A stretch of DNA of 6,318 nt, from contig CAJUGR010000050.1 in the NCBI GenBank assembly GCA_910586285.1, forward strand, positions 1 to 6,318. Direction: 5' to 3'. The position numbers and the translations under genes are program-made. Below are positions 1 to 5,576 of this stretch, in pieces; within the stretch, counting starts at the first letter, position 1; each line of letters starts with the position of its first letter. The notes under the pieces are model-generated. The model did not search any database. It was given only the letters and a program-made list of their open reading frames with translations, and was not told the DNA's origin. This stretch comes from an uncultured Erysipelotrichaceae bacterium (GTDB taxonomy: Bacteria; Bacillota_I; Bacilli_A; Erysipelotrichales; Erysipelotrichaceae).

Positions 1-1
1 C

Positions 2-334
2 TTCAATTCTGAGGCAGAGTTGAAGCATTATCAGCCGTATGCGGAAAAATTGGCGGTACAATACGGCATCGGATGTTTTGCGGAATCGCAATCATTGATT
101 ACGGATTTGTTTCCGCTTGCATTGAACCAGGGAAAATGCAACATCATTTTCTATCGGGATCTGTGCGTATATCGTAAATATTTTGGGCTGAAAAAACACA
201 AAGAAGATTTGATTCGGGATAATCGTTATCAGGGCGAGGTGCGGAAACAGCTAGCCTACGCCTACGGAGCCTTATTGGGATATGATATGACTGCCTGTGA
301 AGCGAAGATTTCCGCCAATCATGATAAGGAATGA
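2..334 (+). CDS. C-terminal part of an unrecognised protein (5' truncated by window edge)
   Basis: An open frame runs from the first complete codon (position 2) to TGA at 332-334, giving at least 110 residues. No stop interrupts it at the left edge, so it is most likely the end of a longer gene. A TTG at 20 preceded by GAGG at 11-14 is a possible but weaker start. I do not recognise the family. The visible part is soluble-looking, with no membrane segment. It is rich in Tyr and in Lys/Arg (for example IIFYRDLCVYRKYFGL, then a basic stretch) and contains three Cys. It ends in a probably helical tail with AYAYGALLGYD. No convincing terminator separates it from the next gene, so some transcripts may read through, although that gene has its own promoter. 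Coding status is supported by the long open frame and its natural position; function is unknown. Confidence 0.6.
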   Translation, partial: FNSEAELKHYQPYAEKLAVQYGIGCFAESQSLITDLFPLALNQGKCNIIFYRDLCVYRKYFGLKKHKEDLIRDNRYQGEVRKQLAYAYGALLGYDMTACEAKISANHDKE

Positions 335-382
335 TAAAAACAAGGTGCTGTGATTTGTAAATAATCATTAGATGATGGGTGT

Positions 383-396
383 GAAATTGTAATTTC
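383..396. repeat. Perfect short inverted repeat over the -35 of the sensor-gene promoter
   Basis: GAAATT-GT-AATTTC is a perfect 6-bp inverted repeat with a 2-base centre. It overlaps the predicted -35 hexamer (387-392), which is a suitable place for a repressor or activator site. It is AT-rich and short, so chance is a real alternative. Confidence 0.3.
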
Positions 397-414
397 GTAT
401 AAATATGGTAAAAT
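387..414 (+). promoter_or_regulatory. Predicted sigma-A-type promoter of the degenerate-GGDEF gene
   Basis: TTGTAA (387-392) and TAAAAT (409-414) are separated by 16 bases. A TG two bases before the -10 (406-407, TGG then TAAAAT) makes an extended -10 element. Transcription would begin near 421, leaving a leader of about 29 bases before the ATG at 450. This is a match by eye only. Confidence 0.55.
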
Positions 415-429
415 AATAGCTGAAATATT

Positions 430-435
430 GGAGGG
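430..435 (+). promoter_or_regulatory. Ribosome binding site with unusually long spacing
   Basis: GGAGGG is the only good Shine-Dalgarno match upstream of the ATG at 450, but 14 bases separate them, against the usual 5-9. No in-frame ATG, GTG or TTG lies closer. The next Met (465) is preceded only by an A-rich run. Translation of the downstream gene may therefore be weak. Confidence 0.5.
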
Positions 436-449
436 ATTGTTCAGCCATA

Positions 450-1643
450 ATGAAAAAAAGAAGAATGAGTATACAAATCAAACTCGTTTTATTAATATGT
501 GCCGCAGCCATTGCGCTGATTATGGATGGTGTGGGGGTCGTGTTATTGAATCAGGGAATTCAGGACAAGATCATGGCAACCTATGCGTACCAACAGTATG
601 ATTCGGTGGTACGGGTAATGCGTCATATGAAATCAGCCTATGAAGCGGCACCAGCCAAAAATCGTGATGCCGATCGTTTGTTTACCACGTATATTCAGGA
701 AGAAAAGAGTACGGTAAACGGATATTGGTTTTTGTATCGGGAAGATCAAATCCTGTTTGAACAAGATGCAATGCAGACGGGAATGCTGGAAGAAAAATCG
801 CTTCAGGAAGCGATCAGTCATTGGCAAAACAACGGCGGGAAAGAACTGTCAGAGGCAGAGCGCTTATTTCGCGGTGAAATCCGAACGGCAACCTTTTCCA
901 AGGCCGGTAATCGCGCAGCGGAAATTGTCAGCGCCATTCCATATGAAGTCGATGGTGTGACATATATCATCGGATATGCGGCAAATGCGGATCAGATCTA
1001 TGATCTGTGCGGTTATAGCAGCTATCGGCTGCGATTGTATTTAGGCAGCGCTGTCCTTGCGATGATCATCGTGCTTACGGCTCTTGTTATTTTCCGTTTA
1101 TTACATAACCAACAGCGCTTTAAAGAGCGTCAGGAAGATCTCCAACGGAATTATCGTTCCGGCTTAACTCGTTTGGATCAGGAATTAAAAGAACGCCGCC
1201 GTCAGGTTAAAGATTATCAACTAATGGATGTGTTGTCACTCTTCTATAATCGGGAATACTTTTATACGCTGTTACTGAATATGAAACGACAGAATCTGAA
1301 ATCATTGGGAATGATTGTCATTGAATTGGAAGATTTCCATGATTATTTGGATCGCTATGGCATGGGATTTGAACAGGATGCTTTAAGTCAAGTACGTGAT
1401 TGTCTGAAAGCTTGTTTGATGCAAGACAGTATTATTGCCCGAGTCAAAGAGAATCGCATCGTCATTACGGTTGTTTCCAATGATTATAAAGCGATGTTTG
1501 AAGAATGTAATATGTTGGAACAATCATTACAGGGATTGTCGTTGCCGATCGGAATGAAGGTGTATTCCGTTACACAAATGCCTAACGAAAATGCAATGGA
1601 AATGTATCGTCGAGTGAACAAAATCATCTCCGTTCAATCATAA
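450..1643 (+). CDS. Membrane-anchored sensor-like protein with degenerate GGDEF domain
   Basis: A 397-residue protein. The basic N-terminus (KKRR, residues 2-5) leads into transmembrane helix 1 (about 10-34). A predicted extracytoplasmic domain of about 160 residues follows (35-192), and its YWFLYREDQILFEQD and VDGVTYIIGY segments suggest a Cache/PAS-like fold. Helix 2 spans about 196-218. A charged, probably coiled-coil linker (219-256) joins it to a C-terminal domain (257-397) that aligns with GGDEF diguanylate cyclases: DVLSLFYNREYF matches D-x-LTGLxNRRxF, and IELEDFHDYLDRYG matches the IDxDxFKxxNDxxG block. The catalytic features are lost. GGDEF is replaced by KENRI (333-337), the first metal-binding Asp by Glu292, the substrate Asn by Leu300, and the RxxD inhibitory site is absent. 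It probably does not make c-di-GMP. A role as ligand-responsive partner, nucleotide binder or membrane scaffold is inference. It has its own promoter and terminator, so it is likely monocistronic. Confidence 0.8.
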   Translation: MKKRRMSIQIKLVLLICAAAIALIMDGVGVVLLNQGIQDKIMATYAYQQYDSVVRVMRHMKSAYEAAPAKNRDADRLFTTYIQEEKSTVNGYWFLYREDQILFEQDAMQTGMLEEKSLQEAISHWQNNGGKELSEAERLFRGEIRTATFSKAGNRAAEIVSAIPYEVDGVTYIIGYAANADQIYDLCGYSSYRLRLYLGSAVLAMIIVLTALVIFRLLHNQQRFKERQEDLQRNYRSGLTRLDQELKERRRQVKDYQLMDVLSLFYNREYFYTLLLNMKRQNLKSLGMIVIELEDFHDYLDRYGMGFEQDALSQVRDCLKACLMQDSIIARVKENRIVITVVSNDYKAMFEECNMLEQSLQGLSLPIGMKVYSVTQMPNENAMEMYRRVNKIISVQS

Positions 1644-1647
1644 TGAC

Positions 1648-1680
1648 GATCAGAAATCATCGAAGATTTCTGATCTTTTT
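1648..1680 (+). terminator. Intrinsic terminator after the degenerate-GGDEF gene
   Basis: GATCAGAAATC (1648-1658) and GATTTCTGATC (1665-1675) form a perfect 11-bp stem with a 6-base loop, followed at once by five T (1676-1680). It begins 4 bases after the stop codon and insulates the sugar operon from upstream transcription. Confidence 0.9.
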
Positions 1681-1703
1681 CGTTGTAAATCTGATGATTT
1701 TCT

Positions 1704-1731
1704 TTGGGATTGGCGTGAAATGTGATACAAT
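1704..1731 (+). promoter_or_regulatory. Predicted promoter of the phosphorylase-malQ operon
   Basis: TTGGGA (1704-1709) and TACAAT (1726-1731) are spaced by 16 bases, with an extended -10 TG at 1723-1724. The start of transcription would fall near 1738. It lies between a terminator and a strong ribosome binding site, which supports a real promoter. It also places the upstream ATG at 1734 outside the transcript. Confidence 0.65.
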
Positions 1732-1734
1732 GAA

Positions 1735-1748
1735 TGCAAGCGCTAACT
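1735..1748. promoter_or_regulatory. cre-like operator (CcpA or another LacI-family regulator) at the transcription start
   Basis: TGCAAGCGCTAACT matches the catabolite-responsive consensus TGNAANCGNWNNCA at every defined position except the last base (T for A). It begins 3 bases after the -10 and covers the predicted +1 near 1738, a position where bound CcpA would block initiation. The AGCGCT core is typical of the LacI/GalR family, so a MalR-type maltose repressor is an alternative owner. Confidence 0.6.
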
Positions 1749-1771
1749 TTATTGCGAAAAACATACAAAAC

Positions 1772-1777
1772 GGAGGG
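1772..1777 (+). promoter_or_regulatory. Ribosome binding site that sets the phosphorylase start
   Basis: GGAGGG lies 4 bases before the ATG at 1782. It decides the start against the in-frame ATG at 1734, which has no such site and overlaps the promoter region. Confidence 0.8.
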
Positions 1778-1781
1778 TGCT

Positions 1782-4040
1782 ATGAAGCCAATGAAAGAGA
1801 TCTTGCATTTTGATCAAACACCAAGTTTAGGCGAATTGTATCGAAAATTGGGTGAAGTGATCGTGCGGGAATTGGAAATGTTGAAACCGATTGACAGCGA
1901 ACGTAAAGTTTATTATATCTCATCGGAGTTTTTAATGGGAAAGATGCTCGGCAGTCATTTGCGGCAGCTGGGACTTTATGATGAGGTAGAGGAATTTGTA
2001 ACGAAGTACGGTTATACGATGTGCGAACTGTTGGATGTGGAAGGGGAACCCGCGCTGGGTAACGGCGGCTTGGGACGCTTGGCAGCCTGTTATCTGGACA
2101 GTACGGCGGCTTGCGGTATTGCGATGGAGGGCATTTCGCTGCGTTATCATTTCGGCTTGTTTCGCCAGGTTTTTCATGAACGAAAACAAAGGGAGGTTTT
2201 GGATACGTGGCTGGATCAGGATATTTGGGTGCGCAAAACGGATGTAACCTATCCGATCACATTCAAAGATCTTATGGTAACGGCCCGGATGTATGAAATG
2301 GATATCCCCGGCTGTCATGAACAAAAAACGACTTTGCGTCTGTTTGACTTGGAGGGAGTCGATGAGTCGTTGGTGGAGCCGGGCGGCATTCATTTTGATC
2401 AACGGGATATCGCTCATAACCTGACGCTGTTCCTCTATCCTGATGACAGTACAGAGGACGGTCGCTGTCTGCGTCTTTACCAACAATATTTCATGGTATC
2501 GGCTGCGGCACAATATATTTTGGATACTTATAAACAAACGCATGAGGATTTCACAGACTTAGCGAAGCATATCGTCATTCAAATCAATGATACCCATCCT
2601 TCACTGATTATTCCGGAGTGTATTCGCTTGTTAATGCAAGAAGGAATGACGATGAAAGATGCCATTGACATCGTATCGGCGATGTGTGCTTATACCAATC
2701 ATACGATTTTGGCAGAAGCGCTGGAAACATGGCCGCTTGCTTATATACAGAAGGTCGCACCGCAGTTGGTGGACATCATTCAGGCATTGGATGCGATCTC
2801 GGCTGCTTTACATCATCCGCCTGCCACCCGTATTATCGATTCACAAAATCAAGTTCATATGGCACATATGGATATTCATTACGGTTTCTCCGTGAACGGG
2901 GTTGCCGCATTACACACGCAGATTTTAAAACACAGTGAACTGAAAGATTTTCATGCTCTGTATCCGCAAAAATTCCACAATGTAACCAACGGTATTTCCT
3001 TTCGCCGTTTCTTATACGGCTGTAATCGGGAGCTGACTACGTGGATAGAACAAAAAATCGGCACCGGCTTTTATGGGAACAGTGATGAACTGAAAAAACT
3101 CAATAATTTCTTGGATGATGAGGAATCATTAGCACAGTTATTACAGATTAAACAGATAAAGAAGGCTCAATTCATACAAGCAATGAAGGAATCACAGGGC
3201 ATTGCCTTGCGTGAAAATGCGATTTTTGATGTACAAATTAAACGTCTTCATGAATATAAGCGCCAACAGATGAATGCACTGTATATCATTCATCAGTATT
3301 TGGATATCCTCAACGGCAAATTTCCGATGCGTCCCATTGTATATGTGTTTGGAGCCAAAGCAGCACCGGCCTATACGATTGCCAAAGATATTATTCATCT
3401 GTTGCTTTGTCTGCGGGATGTGATTGAGGATGATCCGCAAGCATCAAAATATATTCAGATCTGTTTCATTGAAAACTACAATGTTTCCCAAGGAGAATTG
3501 ATCATTCCGGCTGCGGATTTGTCCGAACAAATCTCTTTGGCCTCAAAAGAAGCCAGTGGTACCGGTAATATGAAGCTGATGGCCAATGGCGCTGTCACCA
3601 TCGGAACATTGGATGGGGCAAATGTGGAAATTGCCGATGCTGTCGGACGTGACGCTATCTATATTTTTGGAGAATCCAGTGAACAGGTGATCGAGCATTA
3701 TCGACAAAGTGACTATTGCGCCAAATCCTGTTATGAAAAAGATCCGTGGATTCAAGAGGCGTTAGATTTTATCATCAGTGATACGATGATGCAATATGGA
3801 GATCCCATCAGTTTAAAGCGGCTTTATCATGAATTATTGTCAAAAGACTGGTTTATGACGCTGTTGGATGTAAAATCATATCGCCTGTGTAAAGATCAGG
3901 CACTGCGTGATTATGAACAGCGTAGTGACTGGGCAAGAAAGATGTTAAAGAACATTGCCGGCTGTTCCTACTTCAACGCCGATCGCTCCATCGGTGATTA
4001 TGTAGAACAGATTTGGAATCGAAAGGAGGAGAAACGATAA
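1782..4040 (+). CDS. glgP: Glycogen/maltodextrin (alpha-glucan) phosphorylase
   Basis: Cytoplasmic GT35 enzyme that phosphorolyses alpha-1,4-glucan ends to glucose-1-phosphate, using pyridoxal phosphate. From ATG 1782 it has 752 residues, close to the compact bacterial MalP/GlgP type and shorter than the 842-residue muscle enzyme, lacking about 40 N-terminal residues that include the phospho-serine region. The visible active site is complete (rabbit numbering in brackets): GNGGLG loop 93-98 (133-137), NDTHP 269-273 (Asp339, His341), His307 in YTNHT (His377), Asn403 in TNGI (Asn484), Arg488 and Lys493 in KRLHEYKR (Arg569, Lys574), and Glu590 with the PLP Lys598 in EASGTGNMK (Glu672, Lys680). 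Unregulated activity, with control at transcription, is therefore likely. It is the first gene of an operon with malQ, which starts on the last base of its stop codon. The symbol malP would fit equally well, since substrate preference between glycogen and maltodextrin cannot be read from the sequence. The in-frame ATG at 1734 is rejected as the start. Confidence 0.96.
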   Translation: MKPMKEILHFDQTPSLGELYRKLGEVIVRELEMLKPIDSERKVYYISSEFLMGKMLGSHLRQLGLYDEVEEFVTKYGYTMCELLDVEGEPALGNGGLGRLAACYLDSTAACGIAMEGISLRYHFGLFRQVFHERKQREVLDTWLDQDIWVRKTDVTYPITFKDLMVTARMYEMDIPGCHEQKTTLRLFDLEGVDESLVEPGGIHFDQRDIAHNLTLFLYPDDSTEDGRCLRLYQQYFMVSAAAQYILDTYKQTHEDFTDLAKHIVIQINDTHPSLIIPECIRLLMQEGMTMKDAIDIVSAMCAYTNHTILAEALETWPLAYIQKVAPQLVDIIQALDAISAALHHPPATRIIDSQNQVHMAHMDIHYGFSVNGVAALHTQILKHSELKDFHALYPQKFHNVTNGISFRRFLYGCNRELTTWIEQKIGTGFYGNSDELKKLNNFLDDEESLAQLLQIKQIKKAQFIQAMKESQGIALRENAIFDVQIKRLHEYKRQQMNALYIIHQYLDILNGKFPMRPIVYVFGAKAAPAYTIAKDIIHLLLCLRDVIEDDPQASKYIQICFIENYNVSQGELIIPAADLSEQISLASKEASGTGNMKLMANGAVTIGTLDGANVEIADAVGRDAIYIFGESSEQVIEHYRQSDYCAKSCYEKDPWIQEALDFIISDTMMQYGDPISLKRLYHELLSKDWFMTLLDVKSYRLCKDQALRDYEQRSDWARKMLKNIAGCSYFNADRSIGDYVEQIWNRKEEKR
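4023..4029 (+). promoter_or_regulatory. Ribosome binding site of malQ inside the phosphorylase gene
   Basis: AAGGAGG sits within the last codons of the phosphorylase gene, 10 bases before the ATG at 4040. It supports that start over an in-frame TTG at 4013. Confidence 0.75.
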
Positions 4041-5506
4041 TGGAACGAGCCAGCGGTATTTTATTGGCATTGTCATCACTGCCGGGTAATCAAGGCATTG
4101 GGGATATGGGGAAAAGTGCTTATACACTGATCGATATCTTGGCGGATCACGGGGTGAAAATTTGGCAGCTCCTACCGCTGCATCCGCTCGGATACGGTAA
4201 TTCTCCATACCAGCCGTACTCCACTTATGCCGGTGAAGAATTGTATATCAATATTGATCAATTGGCAGAATGGGGTCTGTTAAAAATGAGTTCGATTCGC
4301 AATTTCCGTAAATTCAAGGAAACGGTGAATTATCAGGAAGTACGGGAATTTAAGGAGCCGTACTTTCGCAAGGCCTTTCGTCAATTTAAAAAATATCCGG
4401 GTTTGTTTCAGGCGGATTACAAGCTGTTTTGTGAAACGAGTTCTTGGCTGGAATCTTATGCGATGTTTCGTGCTTTGAAAAAGAAAAACAATGAGCGCTG
4501 TTGGCTAGAGTGGGAAGAAGCAGACAAAAATTGGATTAAGACCAAAGAAGTGCGAAAGGATATGGCAGAGGAAGTCGCTTATCAAAAGTTCCTGCAATTT
4601 CTGTTTTATAAGCAGTGGACAGCGATTAAGAAATATGCCAATGCCAGAAATATTCAGGTGATGGGCGATATGCCGATTTATGTTGGACTGGATTCGGCCG
4701 ATGTGTGGGAAAATCGCCATGATTTCCTGTTGGACAGCGAAGGGTATCCCACCAGTGTGGCCGGGGTACCGCCGGATTATTTTTCACCATATGGACAGCG
4801 TTGGGGTAATCCGATCTATCGTTGGAAGCGGCTGAAAAAAGATCGCTATGATTTCTGGATTCACCGCTTATTTTGGGCTAAGCAGCAATTTGATTTGATT
4901 CGAATTGATCATTTTCGCGCATTTGATACGTATTGGCAAATTCCGGCCACCTGTGATACTGCGGTGGAGGGAGAATGGATAGAGGGTCCGGCTTATGATT
5001 TGTTTAACCGCATTTATCGCGTTATGCCGGATATTCAAATCGTAGCGGAAGATCTCGGTGATTTACGCGCGGAAGTTCATCAGTTGCGTGATCATTACAA
5101 CCTTTTGGGGATGCGGGTATTACAATTTGAAATGGAGCCCAAACGGCTGAAAAAGGGTTTGCCTGATCATGCCATTGTATACAGCGGTACTCATGATAAC
5201 ATGACGTGTGAACAATGGTATGAGGAACAGAGCCAAAATAAAAAAATCGCATTGCGGCGGTTTTTCCATAACCGTCATTATCAAGAGCGTCATTTCCATG
5301 ACATGGTCAACCATTTTGCGCTGGATAGTGAGCCCATCCTCTGCATATTACCGATGCAGGATGTACTCGGTTTGCGCCAGGAGGGCAGAATGAATACGCC
5401 TTCCACCATCGGTTCTCCGAATTGGGAATGGAAATTGAAGAATTTTAAAGAAGTGGAAAAGAAAATGGATAAACTGGCGGTTTGGATTCGTGAGAGCGGA
5501 CGATAA
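4040..5506 (+). CDS. malQ: 4-alpha-glucanotransferase (amylomaltase, GH77)
   Basis: A 488-residue cytoplasmic enzyme that transfers alpha-1,4-glucan segments between maltodextrins. It rebuilds chains long enough for the phosphorylase from limit dextrins and releases glucose. The N-terminus (SGILLALSSLPG, then LLPLHPLGYGNSPYQPYS) is typical of the family. The catalytic triad is present: nucleophile Asp290 in RIDHFR, acid/base Glu337 in AEDLG, and transition-state Asp386 in THDN. The spacing Asp290-Glu337 equals that of Thermus aquaticus amylomaltase (Asp293-Glu340). GDMPIYVGLDSADVW and the C-terminal RMNTPSTIGSPNW block also fit. Its length matches the bacterial single-domain form (about 500 residues), without the N-terminal extension of the enterobacterial enzyme. 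ATG 4040 overlaps the TAA of the phosphorylase by one base, so translation is probably coupled and both respond to the same promoter and operator. No clear terminator follows, so readthrough into the next gene is possible. Confidence 0.96.
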   Translation: MERASGILLALSSLPGNQGIGDMGKSAYTLIDILADHGVKIWQLLPLHPLGYGNSPYQPYSTYAGEELYINIDQLAEWGLLKMSSIRNFRKFKETVNYQEVREFKEPYFRKAFRQFKKYPGLFQADYKLFCETSSWLESYAMFRALKKKNNERCWLEWEEADKNWIKTKEVRKDMAEEVAYQKFLQFLFYKQWTAIKKYANARNIQVMGDMPIYVGLDSADVWENRHDFLLDSEGYPTSVAGVPPDYFSPYGQRWGNPIYRWKRLKKDRYDFWIHRLFWAKQQFDLIRIDHFRAFDTYWQIPATCDTAVEGEWIEGPAYDLFNRIYRVMPDIQIVAEDLGDLRAEVHQLRDHYNLLGMRVLQFEMEPKRLKKGLPDHAIVYSGTHDNMTCEQWYEEQSQNKKIALRRFFHNRHYQERHFHDMVNHFALDSEPILCILPMQDVLGLRQEGRMNTPSTIGSPNWEWKLKNFKEVEKKMDKLAVWIRESGR

Positions 5507-5516
5507 ATAATCCCAC

Positions 5517-5545
5517 TTGCATTTTCTTACGCTTATCGTTATACT
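5517..5545 (+). promoter_or_regulatory. Predicted promoter of the DUF368 gene
   Basis: TTGCAT (5517-5522) and TATACT (5540-5545) are spaced by 17 bases. Transcription would begin around 5552, about 25 bases before the ATG. The -10 is strong and the -35 matches only TTG. The gene could therefore be expressed apart from the sugar operon. Confidence 0.55.
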
Positions 5546-5556
5546 ATTGCATAGTA
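5542..5556. repeat. Inverted repeat over the -10 and start of the DUF368 promoter
   Basis: TACTAT-TGC-ATAGTA has perfect 6-bp arms around a 3-base centre. It overlaps the -10 (5540-5545) and the expected transcription start. It could be a repressor site or a small 5' hairpin. It is too short and AT-rich to be a terminator, and no T run follows it. Confidence 0.35.
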
Positions 5557-5564
5557 AAAAGACT

Positions 5565-5570
5565 AGGAGG
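5565..5570 (+). promoter_or_regulatory. Ribosome binding site of the DUF368 gene
   Basis: AGGAGG lies 6 bases before the ATG at 5577, an ideal arrangement that fixes the start. Confidence 0.8.
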
Positions 5571-5576
5571 CAAAGT

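Noticed and set aside
361..376. ATCAT-TAG-ATGAT hairpin as a terminator for the first gene
   Set aside because: The arms are only 5 AT-rich base pairs and no T run follows, so it would not terminate transcription.
1734..1781. Upstream in-frame ATG that would add 16 residues to the phosphorylase
   Set aside because: It has no Shine-Dalgarno match, lies upstream of the predicted transcription start and within the cre-like site, and the added residues do not resemble the family. ATG 1782 has GGAGGG at ideal spacing.
1932..2543. 203-residue open frame on the minus strand inside the phosphorylase gene
   Set aside because: It lies wholly opposite a strongly supported conserved enzyme, has no recognisable domain, and is explained as a shadow of the + strand codon pattern. 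The other antisense frames are rejected for the same reason.
2865..2905. Possible loss of the catalytic His of the phosphorylase, because the conserved SVNGVA block is preceded by Phe369 where the muscle enzyme has His
   Set aside because: Counting back from the KRLHEYKR block shows that this muscle His is about residue 450, not the catalytic His377. The true equivalent is His307 in YTNHT, which is present.
4013..4039. TTG at 4013 as the start of malQ
   Set aside because: It would add 9 residues not typical of GH77, and it lies upstream of the AAGGAGG site that fits the ATG at 4040.
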